Numbered from the stretch's first letter, positions 10,163-22,602 are shown. The stretch: 64,000 nucleotides of DNA from Liolophura sinensis (GCF_032854445.1 NC_088307.1:8186001-8250000); one strand, 5' to 3'. The notes: generated by a model not told the origin, from the sequence alone. A program made the numbers and translations.

Positions 10163-11142
10163 TTAATTCTTTTCTGCGAACTTTTGCATTCAACCAAAAT
10201 TCACTGATGAACTTATGCTGGAATAGTTTTCTTTTTCTCATTGACACTAAAATTATATTTGCCCACTTTTTTGTGGAAATGATATGTAACAACCATATGT
10301 CTGCCGATTGAATGTAAATCCACGACGGACACACAGGGACTATTTGGACAAGAAGTTTCCCCAAACGAAGTGATGTTATTATCTAATTATACTGAACAAG
10401 TATATACTTCAGATGTCGCCACCAGCTTGAAGGGATTTTATAAACAGAAACGTGAAACGTGAGCGATTGAAACCCAGCATAGGCCAAGTCCAGTCACTGT
10501 TATGATACAAATACGCTCACTTACAGCAAGGTAGTCCGATAACTTTTTTTCGCTGAGCTGTTTTAAAACGTTTATTTGGGTCTGTTAGACGGATCTTTTT
10601 CAACCATATGCTGTTGCTGTTTAGAGATCTGACTATTAATACATAACGAAGTCAGGACGCGTTTATTTACATCCTTCTGACTGTCGACATGTCTCGATAA
10701 CATAATTTCCCTATCGCCTGAACTTCCAGGACTGCGCTAGCTCAAGAGAGCTATCTGCTGAGCGGAAAGTCCAATTTATACAAGTTCTAGACTCATTCAG
10801 TAGATGACCTTGCCTTTATTATCCGTCAATTGGTCAAAATTACAAGAGAAGTTGAATAAAAGTGCTATACTACTTTTCACATTTCGGCACACTTTCATTC
10901 TGCTGCTATCTTACGAAAATTCATGTAACAATAACACAACTTAGCGGGCCGAACTGTACACCAAAATGTGAGAACACCAAATGTGAGCACAATTTGTACG
11001 CATAGATTGGAAAGAAAAAAAAGGAATGGCACATGTGTAAGTTTTACAAGATGCAGGATTTCGGCCGTAGAGAGGTGTGGGCAAGGGCCGTACGGATGTG
11101 GATAGATTGTATGTAGCCTATTTCTACAAAAACTGAAGTGAA
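10163..11142. other. Intergenic, no recognised feature
   Basis: Short frames on the - strand (10,128-10,364 and 10,895-11,170) overlap SINE sequence at one end or have no recognisable product. Confidence 0.35.
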
Positions 11143-11371
11143 GCGCAGCGACCAAGGAGCCTCTAACCAATGCGGTCGCAGTGTGTTTAAGTACAGCTTA
11201 CGTTGACTTCATCTCCGGCCGTACGTGGGAAGGTATTCCAGCAACGTGGATGGTGGCTGTTTTCCCCCGATCTCTGGCCGCTTTCCTCCCACCATAATGT
11301 TGTCCGCCGTCGAATAAGTGAAATATTCTTGAATACGGCGTAAAACACCAGTCAAACAAATAAATAAATAC
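11143..11371 (+). mobile_element. SINE type A, 5'-truncated
   Basis: It starts at GCGCAGCGACCAAGGAGCC within the tRNA-like head and runs through CCAATGCGGTCGC, CCAGCAACGTGGATGG, ACCATAATGTTGTCCGCC and GAATACGGCGTAAAACACC to a short (AAAT)n tail. There are many substitutions, so it is old. Confidence 0.8.
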
Positions 11372-12042
11372 AACAGCTGAATAGAATTATTATTTATGTA
11401 CCACATCATTTACTTCAATATTTAAATACATTGGCATGGAAATAAGACAGGACCTGGAGAACAAATCAATTTATACCTGATTGAACATTACTAGCGTTAT
11501 TTAAATTAGTGTAAGTTCTATAATTTCGCTCAAGGTTATTCAGTAGAGCTATGTTATATCATGCGTATAGGCTGGATCTTTTTTACCTATATACTGTAGA
11601 ATATGAAGACACCAATTATAGCAATATGGATGGAACATGTCCAGACCCAGCACTTGCTAAAATCAGCCCAGCAAAATAAATTTTCTTGTTTAATTACCTT
11701 ACACTGCAACTACATTCAACAAAATAAAGAAATAACCATATAACTGGAACAGTAGTATTATCCATCGGAAGGACTATTATGTTACTGATCTGTTAATAAA
11801 GATTTACAATAAAATATATAAAATAAATAACACAGTAACTCAGATGTAAACTGGTAATTATATATTTATGTCCTTGCTATATACGGATTACACTGGTACA
11901 CTACATGTAGTTCTTAACAGAAAGCATAGTCCATAGGACCCATGACATGTTAACTACACATAAAGTTATAGTTCAGACTGCAGGTTTCCAATTATAAATG
12001 TAAGGCTTCAATAAATGCTACTCTCTTTAATGGATTGTACGT
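11372..12042. other. AT-rich intergenic DNA
   Basis: No coding frame or repeat was recognised. Confidence 0.35.
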
Positions 12043-12303
12043 ACACTCCAAAAATTATTCTCTTCACCTTAACAGAAAGTCTGTTGTCTATGTTATAGTA
12101 GAATGTATTATGTTATTATAAAACAATTGTGTTATATTCAACATAATATCCTGTTAGTCTCATAGAACTGTTATGCTGAATTAATACATGTGGAATATGT
12201 GTGTTGTCTATAACAGAATAATATGTGGCAATAACAAAATACATTCTAGCATCACTCAGACAACAGAATTTCTGTAAATTGAACACATTATTTTTTTAAG
12301 TGT
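12043..12303. mobile_element. Foldback MITE, copy 1
   Basis: The left end has ACAGAAAGTCTGTTGTC then TAGAATGTATT. The reverse complement of the right end has ACAGAAATTCTGTTGTC then TAGAATGTATT, in the same order and spacing, and both ends start ACACT followed by an A-rich run. The 261-bp element therefore has inverted repeats of about 65 bp or more and no coding capacity. A second copy lies at 22,603-23,083, which supports its being a dispersed family. Confidence 0.6.
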
Positions 12304-12344
12304 GGACAAAAACATAAATCTATGAGACTAACAGGATATTATGT
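12141..12344. repeat. Perfect 25-bp inverted repeat, 154-bp spacer
   Basis: Positions 12,141-12,165 (starting ACATAATATCCTGTTAG) are the exact reverse complement of 12,320-12,344. One arm lies inside the foldback MITE and the other about 16 bp outside its right end, so the pair is not simply the element's own termini. Confidence 0.85.
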
Positions 12345-13088
12345 AATTAGGAGATTCCTTAGGTTTGAATTCAATACTGAACATATAATTTCAAATGACA
12401 TGTACATCTGATACTAAATAATTTACACAAGATAAAGAAAAAGCGAAGAGGATCTGACATCAACATGTGTGCAGTAAAACATACAAGCAGAAATCGCTAA
12501 GAATATTATACGTATCAGGAATGATGAGATGACGATTAGAGTTAGAATGATCGATTGTGATGATGTTTGGTCTTTGAACCAGTATCTTCCCATGAAAGAG
12601 ATGTATCACTCTCTTTCACTACGGAGACTGATATTATATTTGGTATTAATTAGAATGACCAGAAAGATTAGAAAGGTAACACACATTACACATTTAATGT
12701 ACTGAGAGATATAGAGACACATTTTGAAATGGTATGGCGATCTAAAAGAAAAGAAAACATTTATACAACCTATACATTAGACGAAGGAGCAATGCTTAAG
12801 ATTAAATAAAATATCTCAGTTTTTGGACCAGAAGTGTTTGTTATTTAAGTATTTAACAGTTAAACATGGAAGGCTTAGAAGTCTCCTTTAGGCGCAATTT
12901 TAACAGATTACTTCATAGCATTCCAGACACATTTTGGTAGCGTAGAGCCACGAAGCCACCATGAAGATGTGGCCCTATAGTACATCCCAAACTCTGCATT
13001 TTTAGTGTTGGCTTTCACAGACTTTAAAATCCACGATTATCACGATACATGAACGTATCTAGCTGAGACTGGAAATCGTGATCATAGT
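12345..13088. other. AT-rich intergenic DNA
   Basis: No coding frame or repeat was recognised before the 23-bp repeat. Confidence 0.35.
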
Positions 13089-13197
13089 GATATCACAATG
13101 AATATCACAGTGATATCACAATGAATATCACAGTGATATCACAATGAATATCACAGTGATATCACAATGAATATCACAGTGAAATCACAATGAATAT
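13089..13197. repeat. 23-bp minisatellite, about 4.7 units
   Basis: GATATCACAATGAATATCAC recurs at 13,089, 13,112, 13,135 and 13,158, with a mutated unit at 13,181. Each unit contains TATCACAGTGATA, a perfect palindrome around its central A, so the tract can form hairpins. Confidence 0.9.
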
Positions 13198-13582
13198 TCA
13201 AACAGACGAAAGGAGGCTCTTCAGTAAACGAGCTTAAAACATGGTGGAACTTTCAATGTGCCACAAATCAAGTGTAGTGAAGGAAATGTAACATAAAATA
13301 GGATAAATAATGATATTGCCAATCACAGAGTAAATTAAACTTAGCTGTAATATCTGAAAAGTAATTTTCGCGAATGTAACAATTTCAGGTCAACAGCACT
13401 TTTATCTAAAAAGCCGGTACTCTTTTAGCTATAAATTTTAAGCATTAAACTTTCTTTGATAATACCAATACTACATGCCAAAACATTTGCTATATCATAT
13501 AATAAGTCTTCTGTTTTATTAATTATACATGAAAGGTGTCACTTTTTGCACCAATTCAGTGTATTTATCACCATGCATACTT

Positions 13583-13614
13583 TTGTATTGTATTGTATTG
13601 TATTGTATTGTATT
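13583..13614. repeat. (TTGTA)n microsatellite, LINE 3' tail
   Basis: About six TATTG units. On the - strand this reads (AATAC)n directly after the LINE 3' end, so it is most simply the element's simple-repeat tail. Confidence 0.8.
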
Positions 13615-13879
13615 TATTCACCATAAGCATAACTAGAAAACATGTTTACAAAAAAAAATAGAATGCCAGGAATAAAGTCACAAAGGGCTTCATCTATCCT
13701 GGGAAAGTACAAGTATGTAATATGGCGCTGGTTGTAGGTGAATTATAAGGAAATAAGAACAGAGTAAACGTTTTACATGTTTAAGAAAAACACAAAGCAT
13801 TGTTAGGTGCCAAAAGAAATGCTGTGGTGCATGGCTATAAGAATTTATATGTTTGAAAAAAGTCAGAATTGTTTCATCA

Positions 13880-15545
13880 AGGAATCTTTTATTTTGGACT
13901 TAAACATAGAAAGTGAGTCAATAGATTTGAGAAAAATCGGTAGCCTGTTCTATTCCCAGGGGATAATATTTCGAATGGAGAAGAGAGACACGCTGGAAGA
14001 GTGGATGGGTCTATATAGGTTAAGACACTGTGTTCTGTTTGGATAACTGTGTATGAATGATTGTTTTTGAAACATGTTACGGCAGTTCAGGGGTATTTTA
14101 TAGTTTATAGAAATGGTTGCATGTGAGACGGGAGAGAAATGGAACGTATTTGAGATTGGTTGGAACAGGTATTGAGAAAAATCATATGTAGTATGCGGTA
14201 TATTTCATTCAAGGTTAGATGCCATTGGGGAAAAATAATTACTGACTAATTGTCGCTTATGTCTTCTTTGTTAGACACATCACCAGAGTTTATAATAAAA
14301 GCTTTCGGAAGCGAGTGCGATTTACCTGTGCCAAGTATTTTATTTAGAACTTTCCCAGTGGCCTTTATGGCCTTTTTTGGACTGTACAAACTTATTTTCG
14401 AAATGTTTTGCGAGAGCATTTAATCATATTATTCAGCTTATTTTGTATTTTGTATATTTATTTAAAGCTTTTATTTTTTTTGGGGGGGGGGACCTAAGTT
14501 GCTCGCAGAAGAGTTTCTTTCATCAATTGATGTAAGGAGAGAAGGCGTTATCTATCGTTTGCGTATTCTTTGACAGGGAGCGGCGACAGTCTGCTCAGGG
14601 AAAACTTCATCAGAAACTTTCTCAGACCTTTCTACAAAAATGTCAAGAGCTTCGTTAAAGGTTGTTTTTGAAATGACTTCATCCCAGTTAACGTTTTTAA
14701 TTAATTCTTTGAAATGACCTATCTAAGCCTATCTAAAAAATATTGAACACAGGTAAATGATCAGAGATATCAGTCAAGAGGGTACCTGATGTCAGAATCG
14801 TGAAAGTTTAGGAAAATATTGTCGATCAAGGTTACTGAGCTGGTTGTCACTCTAGTCGGTTTAGTTATTAGAGGGAAAAATTATTACATTTCATGGTTTC
14901 CAAGAATTCCTTGGAGGCGACATGTTTATCAGTGTGAAAAAGATATTAAAATTGCCCTTTATAATACAATGTTTCTGAGCGTTAAACTAAGAAGCTCGGT
15001 AAATATCCCTATATTACGGGATGGGGCCTTCTCTATGATGCCCATGATGTTAGCCCTCAACTTCAGATTTAATTTCTAAAAACAGTGATTCATATTCACG
15101 GCGAAAAGCTTTGTCACACAGGTCGTGTCTTATCATACACGGCGAAACGGTATTGCTAACGTACAACACCTCCTCTTTTCTTATTTTGACCTGACTCCGA
15201 GAACATTACATAACCGGGGATTTCATACAGGGATTCATTTCATTCTGTTGGCCAACTTTATGTGAACCCCAGCACAGTGAAGTTAAAATTAAGGTTCTGC
15301 AAGAATCCAACGATTTCATCAAAGTCTTTCCTCATGCTACGTATATTGAAGTGAGAGACAGAGAATAGGCCTTTGCTGTCAATAAAGGTTGAAGTAAACT
15401 GAGTTTGAGTGAAATAACTACACTGACGATAGGCAATTTTATTCTAATATCATCTTTCGTAATGATTGTGATTCACTGAGGCCAATGGGGTTAAAGCACA
15501 TGTTGTCTAACTCCACGTGAGAGCAGAGTTTGGTTATTAGAGGAG
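13880..15545 (-). pseudogene. LINE ORF2 remnant: endonuclease plus RT C-terminus
   Basis: ORF2 of non-LTR elements encodes the endonuclease that nicks the target and the RT that primes from the nick. The endonuclease landmarks, pieced across frames, are FSVSHFNIRSMRKDFDEIV, the LYEIPGYVMFSE stretch, YESLFLEIKSE, IMGIIYRAPSRNIGIF, VTLIDNIFLN and the terminal SDHLPVFNIF. The SDHLP motif carries the catalytic Asp-His pair of this endonuclease family. Then come WDEVISKTTFNEALDIFVER and GTGKSHSLPKAFIINSGDVS from the linker. The RT C-terminus is seen as FIHSYPNRTQCLNLYRP and RLPIFLKSIDSLSMFKSKIK. The RT fingers, palm and YxDD box are missing. Several stops and frameshifts show long inactivity. It is probably of the CR1/L2/Jockey group, by inference. 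Confidence 0.8.
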
Positions 15546-16695
15546 GATTCGGGAAGAGAAGATTCATTGTGGAAAGGAAGGATGCAAAGAGGGTTCGGGA
15601 GTGGAGCACTTCCGGTATTTGTAATATTATCCATTACGGGTACAAGTCAGTTTTGTGTAGCAAGTAAGTCCAGGCAGATATATGTATTGGGGTAAAAAAA
15701 CAAATACCACGAACAGGCACGTTAAATCACAAAAATAGAAAAGAAAATAAGCAGAGCAGAGAAGGAGAAGACTCATATAAAGAACAAGACAGTAAATGCT
15801 GCGGCATTGTTTGCGGGAAGAGGCTGACTATGGCGGAAAAACACGTATATGTAAATTAGCGGCAACAGATATGATTTCAATAATTATTAGAAATAGAGGA
15901 ACTGGGACTATAGGGTATTCATTAGCCGAGTGAGACGAAAACCAAACATGTGTGTGACTAGTCTCAGCAAGGTAATTTTACAATAATTACTGGAAATTGT
16001 GACAAATAGGACTGCATACGTGGTACTATAGCTGACTGAAACGAAGGAAAGGGAAACAACATAGAAAATATGACCATAAACGTCAACAGATAGATTTTAC
16101 AATGATTGTAGAAATGATAACAGGTGGGCCTACATTTGGCATGTCATTATTCTAACTAAACTTTCGGAGCTATGTAATCAGATAAGTACAGAGCTATCTT
16201 GTCACATGTTGGCGAATGGTGAACTGACTGCAAAGTTGTAGAGAGGGACTGCCATTCTTACATTAGAAGTCAGGGCAGTATAACTCATTGGAATATGGCA
16301 TAGACAAAACACTGGAGACGATATTCAATAGGATCTGATTTGAGAAATCTGCATACGGTATCCTGTCAAAGCAGCAAAAGCACTAGGACGCCATTGAGAA
16401 GGGAACACACACAGTTATGTAACTGATGACCTAGGGATCGACACAGAGCGATGCGTCAGAGTCACGGTATATGCTTTCCATGACCTCCAACAAAAGTAGA
16501 TGTACCGACTCGAGTACACAATAGAAGACTGTCAGGAACAGATCAAGCGATTTCACACACTGTTACACGGAGAAGGTATTTCACGCATACAGAAGTACAC
16601 ACACAAGTACGCTGTTGTATTCAATGACAGATTCAAAACACATGCAAGAACAGGAAACACACAGAGCAACACTGAGCTTCTGAAATGAGCACAAC

Positions 16696-17319
16696 TCACA
16701 CGTTCATGTCCCCTTCTGTCACCTCTTGACCGTTGACATACACGTTACCACGGGAAAATCTCACCTTTTTGCATTCCCTAAAGCAGTTTTGCATTAAGGG
16801 CTTACATTTGTCTTTTAACAGTGTATCCGCCATAGTTATGTCCTCGATAACATAAAACGGGCTATCTTCCAGTAGGATTACACTTTACACCTCAAAACCG
16901 GAAGATATATCGTCTGCTGTATCTCTCTTGGTCAACAAGTTTAGATTTTAGTTCAGCGTTTTCTTGTACTAATTTCAAGGAATGTGTAAGGGCTTTTACT
17001 GCAGGTTTCAGGGATCCATTAGCTGTTTTCTTTATGTCGGCAAGGTCAGAGTGCGTGTGCTCGAGACTAGATTTAAGTTCACTCTCTGAATGCTCTAGAT
17101 TTACTGGACGTTCATGGAGTAAGTTTTGCCATCTTGTCACATTATTTAGAGTATATTCCACTAATGCTATAACTAGTTTGTCACACAAGACAGAGATTCC
17201 TGTATAAAAGATTTGAGATCCTGCTCAACTTGTGCCTCATTAGATTTTGATTTAGAAGGCACACCGGGTGATACATCTTGCTGTGGGGAGTGGCCTGGTG
17301 ACTTAGTACTGTTCTTCAT
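16696..17319 (-). pseudogene. LINE ORF1-like coiled-coil/RRM protein remnant
   Basis: The probable start is the ATG at 17,317-17,319 (MKNSTKSPGHSPQQ). One frame runs to about 17,190, and a frameshift leads into the open piece 17,188-16,892 (CDKLVIALVEYTLNN to ERYSRRYIFRF). The piece HSLKLVQENAELKSKLVDQE is heptad-like, and QERYSRR followed by an IRF-like end is the hallmark junction of coiled coil and RNA-binding domain in LINE ORF1 proteins (usually QYSRRNNIR). A terminal block near 16,700-16,800 reads PLMQNCFRECKKVRFSRGNV then YVNGQEVTEGD and a stop at 16,696. ORF1 proteins coat element RNA as chaperones. Two or more frame breaks make this a pseudogene. Confidence 0.7.
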
Positions 17320-17625
17320 GTTATCAGTTACCTGAGTCTCCACTGTAGGTTAGATTAACCTTGAGAGCTTTGTGTAGGTCGTGGCATACTCCTGACTGGT
17401 GCGTTTCCTGGCTGGTACGTTACCTGGCTGGTGTGTTTTGGTGTACACTGCACGGTGTTTTTGTTGTTGGTTATAGTCACGTCCCACTGGAGAGGAGTTT
17501 TCACAATCTACGGGAAAGTACTAGCAGAAATGTATAAAAACATTTATCAGCCCATTGGACAGCAAAATCAATCAGTTGTCAGGAAGAGGTCAGCATACAT
17601 GACGGCGTAATACATTGTATGGCCC

Positions 17626-18469
<844 letters not shown>

Positions 18470-18484
18470 CTCGATGTCGTTTGA

Positions 18485-18749
18485 TTTATTTATTTATTTG
18501 ATTGGTGATTTACGCCGTACTCAAGAATATTTCACTTATACGACGGCGGTCAGCATTATGGTGGGAGGAAACCGGGCAGAGCCCGGGGGAAACCCAAGAC
18601 CATCCGCAGGCTGCTGGAGATCTTCCCACTTACGGCCGGAGAGGAAGCCAGCATGAGATGGACTTGAACTCACAGCGACCGCATTGGTGAGAGACTCCTG
18701 GTTCATTACCCTGTGCTGGCGCGCTAACCAACTGAGCCACGGAGGCCCC
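18485..18749 (-). mobile_element. SINE type A, full length, with target-site duplication
   Basis: Reading the - strand, the head GGGGCCTCCGTGGCTCAGTT (ending at 18,749) is followed by the complete type A body and a (AAAT)n tail at 18,485. A 15-bp direct repeat with one mismatch (CTCGATGTCGTTTGA at 18,470-18,484, CTCGGTGTCGTTTGA at 18,750-18,764) flanks it. Confidence 0.92.
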
Positions 18750-19101
18750 CTCGGTGTCGTTTGAAAGTTCATCTCTGTTTAATATGTATATTTGCACAAG
18801 GCCCGCAACTAACAGCGGGGTAGTTGATGCCGCAGAGGTGTGAAAGAAAATTTGTGAGGCCTGACCGATAAAACTATAGCCTAGGCCTTTTTCACAGTTT
18901 TTTTGTCTAGCGTTGTCCATTATAAGAGGCAGGACCCTTAATGAATATTTTTCAAATACTAGTAATTATAAGATCAAATTAACATAGGGCATTGAACTTA
19001 ACCCAGACGAAAGCGATTCCTGTCACTAGAAATCACGACCGAACTAGTCACACTCGCAGGTTGTTACTTTTTTTGACGTACGTGCTCAAAAAAAAGAAAG
19101 A

Positions 19102-19468
19102 GTGAGTGAGTGAGTGCTTGGGGTTTTAACGTCGTACTCAACAATTTGTTCAGTCATATGACGACGAAGGAATCATTAGGGTGCATGTACGTGTAATGTG
19201 CCTCCTTGTTGCAGGACGGATTTCCACCGCTCTTTTATTTAGTGCTGCTTCACTGAGACGACTTACCGAAGGCAAGTAAGCCGCCCCGCCCGAGCCATTA
19301 TACTGATACGGGTCAACCAGTCGTTGCACTATCCCCATCATGCTGAACGCCAAGCGATGACGTTACAACTTCCTCTTTTAAAGTCTTAGGTGTGACTCGA
19401 TCAAGGATTGATCCTGGATCTACCGGTCTCGAAGCGGACGCTCTACCAACTGTGCTATCCGGGCCGGT
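19102..19468 (-). mobile_element. SINE type B, full length, with target-site duplication
   Basis: On the - strand it begins with a tRNA-like head (CCGGCCCGGATAGCACAGTT, then GGTAGAGCGTCCGCTTCGAG) at 19,468. It passes through GCTTGGCGTTCAGCATGATG, GACTGGTTGACCCGTATCAG and GAAGCAGCACTAAAT and ends in AACCCCAAGCACTCACTCAC, that is, an (ACTC)n tail. AAAAAAAGAAAGA at 19,089-19,101 and 19,469-19,481 is a 13-bp target-site duplication. The same core occurs in the SINE cluster at 4.3-5.6 kb. Confidence 0.9.
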
Positions 19469-19736
19469 AAAAAAAGAAAGAAAGAAACTTTTGGGCTTAC
19501 GGGACAATTTCAGTTTTAAATGCATCTCGCCTTTCCTTCTCTATTTTCAATATACTATCTTCTCTCAATCTCAACTTATCCCTCCCTCTATCCTGCGCGC
19601 AGAATCACCTGTTCTCTCCCGTGTCCTTTCTCATCTTCCGGCACTTTGATTGATAGCTATTGCGTCACACTACATTTTTTAATGGCCGCGAATCTATCAG
19701 CGGTAGCCGTCAGAGACTGGTTGTTTGTAAATAAAG

Positions 19737-19809
19737 ATGGTGACGCGTGGAAAATGTGGCCTCAAAATTGAAAGTTTGGAGCCTTACTGTGGAATATGGG
19801 CTGAAAGCG
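19737..19809 (+). CDS. Possible first coding exon, unknown product
   Basis: An ATG at 19,737 opens a frame of 24 codons (MVTRGKCGLKIESLEPYCGI, then WAES). It runs directly into GCG|GTAAGT, a strong 5' splice donor with the GT at 19,810-19,811. A short upstream ATG frame (19,682-19,771) in another phase would act as an upstream ORF. A TGCGTCAC motif at about 19,663 resembles a CRE half-site. I recognise no protein family and no second exon was located, so this rests on the donor and the open frame alone. It could instead be part of an unknown repeat. Confidence 0.2.
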
Positions 19810-19892
19810 GTAAGTTTGCACATAAGCTGTATTCGATGAACTATATCATCCTGTGGAGTTTCAATTTCAAACCATGTTCCGACTTCTTCGCT

Positions 19893-20175
19893 TTAAAGGA
19901 GAAGAAAACTTAAAAACATGATACTATAGGCTGAAAAGAGCACATTTTTTTTCTATCTGGGCGGGAATTCTCCTCCTAACACAAAAGACTTCTGGACTAC
20001 TTCTTAGACAAAATGGAGTCGCCCATAGCAGATGTTGGCGTGGACTTTATTGATAATTTATCAATAATTTATCTTGAGGTACATATTAGAATGTTTTTTA
20101 TGGTATGCAACTGCGAGGAAATGCATACTCTTTTCAATGCTATTTGATTGATATTTAAATTTTCTTCTCCTTTAA
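19893..20175. mobile_element. Candidate MITE with TTAA ends
   Basis: The left end TTAAAGGAGAAGAAAACTTA (19,893) and the right end, whose reverse complement is TTAAAGGAGAAGAAAATTTA (ending 20,175), form an inverted repeat of about 22 bp with one mismatch around 283 bp of non-coding DNA. The terminal TTAA on both sides could be a TTAA target duplication of the piggyBac kind. A related end, AAAGGAGAAGAAAACATAAG, appears alone at about 20,596. Confidence 0.55.
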
Positions 20176-21627
20176 GACAAACTGTACAACCTTAGCGTTT
20201 GGTTTTGGAAGCTGAATTTTTTACCCTTTTGTCTGAAAGCGATATTGATCAGTTATTGTATTTCAAAGATTGACTCAGGTTTGAAATTGTTAAATTTTGA
20301 AATCGACCACTGGTCAGCCAGTGGTCAGAGCACTGTTCCACTCACACCTCGTTTGGCCTGCCATGCCATGGACTGTAAACTCCATTACTTTCACTTTTCA
20401 TATCATCTAAGGATGCTATGCAGTTTTGACAGGCGACCATGGTGTGATTTGACCCAAGAACCTTTGGAACTGCAGTCTACTCGCTTACCACCAGATCATG
20501 GACAAATCCCGGTGGGCTAGCTTGTAGACAGTCAGTACATTCTCCCCCGATGTATAAATACTTTGACATTGACAAGTATCCTTAGATAGACAAAAAGGAG
20601 AAGAAAACATAAGAATGATGCAAATATCAGAGCGTGAATAGAGTGAAAACTTGGAAACTTGAAATTGTGACCTTTGGTGTTTTCGTGCTTTTTTCTTTCA
20701 GCAGAAAGGGGTATTTGAAAATACGTTTGTAGGCCCTATGCTGGGTTATTGGAACGACCTCTTAGTGTATATCGTCTTTGTTATGACAATATTCATAACC
20801 GTGACTAAGCATTCAGACTGAATACATGTGTAAGCTGAAAAGGCAAAATTTTAGCTCCAATATATTTGTTAAACAAGAGTGACAAACTCATTTAGATCAT
20901 TATTATGACGATATATACCAGAAGACCATATATACCAAGAGATGGTCCCAAGTACCCACCGTACTCACCAAGAAAAATCGAACAAAAATTTAAGTTTAAA
21001 TTAAGGATAAATTTTTCATCTGAATTTCACGTAATTTTTATGTTTTCTCCAGCTTTAAATGTGTTATGTTGCCATCGTATAAGTGACAAGTTCATGTATG
21101 TCACACAGGATTTACATTATAATTGAGACATACAGAATACAGGGAAAATCAGACCAACACCTGCACTGCGGTTATTAGCAAATGGTCACACGTAACTGGT
21201 GAAATACCTCCTTCTTCCAAACAAACTACAATTTTACCGTGATGAATATATTAATTACTCTAATTCGTCACTATGTTTTAAGTCCAGACATACAGTAAAA
21301 CCAGCTTGGAATTATAGAGATAACTGTAGTTCTATTAAATTGCGTTCGTAGGTCTATATAAATGGGTTTGAGATGCTTGCTTCAAAAGAAGCGAAATCTC
21401 TTTTAATAATCTTTAATAAAATAATGGGATGTTCAATGTTTTCTGCTGATCTTAGTCGTGTTTTTTTTAATACAAGTTTTTCTAAGCGATTAATGGTTCG
21501 TAATAATCAATACAGATTTACTTTGTGGTGGTCATGTTGAGGTTACTTGTGCCTTGAGCTTAAATGCTGCAATGTCCGGAGGTAATATGGTACCAGATTC
21601 AATGCATTCTATATTCACCTCACTCAC
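20176..21627. other. Intergenic, one solo MITE end
   Basis: Apart from the solitary AAAGGAGAAGAAAAC end near 20,596, I see no coding frame with recognisable content. A 91-codon frame at 20,245-20,520 has no known domain. Confidence 0.35.
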
Positions 21628-21765
21628 CTGGAATTATACCTACTCATTGCCTGTATGGTTTTCCTGGAATTCTACCTTCTCATTGGCTAAGGGGATTTCC
21701 TGGAATTCTACATTCTCAATGACTGTAAGGTTTTACTGGAATGATACCTTCTCTTGGTCAAGGGA
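21628..21765 (+). repeat. 36-bp minisatellite, about 4 units
   Basis: CTGGAATTCTACCTTCTCAT-like units start at 21,628, 21,664, 21,700 and 21,736. The period is a multiple of three, so the open frame through it (21,554-21,796) shows a 12-residue repeat with a WNSTFS core. Nothing else supports a gene. Confidence 0.85.
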
Positions 21766-22602
21766 TCATCGATATAATTATAGGTTTACAAAATAGCTAG
21801 CCTAAGGGAGATGCAGCTTTCGCTTGCTTTTCTATCTCTGTAGGCTTCTGGTTTGTTAACAAAATAAAATCGCAAAAGCCAAACCTTGTTGCTATATAGG
21901 AGCCCTAGGCAATGGACTTTCATTTAAACAGCTGACATAAGTTAAAACTGAAAACTTTTCTCTTTTTACTTCTTTTCTCTTCATTTAAGTGGCTATCGAC
22001 ACCTATACTAGTTGATCTCAAAGAGTATATTCTCATCGCATTCAAATATTTTCAAAACATTATAATAGCTTTTTTCCCTAGTATATAACGGCAATTTCGG
22101 CAAGAGATGCGTACAAAGGCAATGAAAGCAGACAGCGTTTGGGGAAGCCATCTTGTGTTCTCAAGCTTTTGCATGAAGTACTGTATTAATAGTTTTGAAA
22201 ACGATTATATTACAAGAAAAAACATCTTTGATGTTTGAATGACACAAAGGCAATACACAGTCAAACTTTAAACTAAAACTGTAATGATCTCCAAGGCGGA
22301 TCAGATCAAAATTTTCCATTCACAGCACATTCCAGAAATCAAAGAAAACTGCACGAAAATGCTTAATTACTGGCCCACGATATCTAAAATTCATGGCAAG
22401 TAATTCTCATGGCGAGTATTATAGGCATACTTCCCGGCCCGATGACATCAAAATGTCATCCTCAACACTATACCTACAACAACAAGAGAAGAGGAAAGAA
22501 GTAAAGGTATACACTCTGTCTAAACCATAGGCCATTGTATCGATATAAGCCCGGGATATGCTACAATAGCCGTAATAAATTGTGCGCATGTATGCGAAGA
22601 AG
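21766..22602. other. Intergenic, no recognised feature
   Basis: No coding signal or repeat was found. Confidence 0.35.

Larger units (their letters stand above)
13583..17520 (-). mobile_element. Degenerate non-LTR retrotransposon (LINE) with ORF1, endonuclease and deleted RT core
   Basis: Read from high to low coordinates, the - strand gives a LINE in its expected order. ORF1 lies at 17,319-16,696, followed by a linker, an apurinic-type endonuclease (about 15,545-14,740), an endonuclease-RT linker (about 14,720-14,230), the extreme C-terminus of RT (about 14,060-13,880) and a simple-repeat tail. The RT palm is absent: the linker peptide KEDISDNQLVSNYFSPMASN is followed almost at once by the C-terminal HSYPNRT block, implying an internal deletion of more than 1 kb near 14,200. 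Frames are broken repeatedly, so it is not active. The 5' limit is approximate. Confidence 0.8.
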
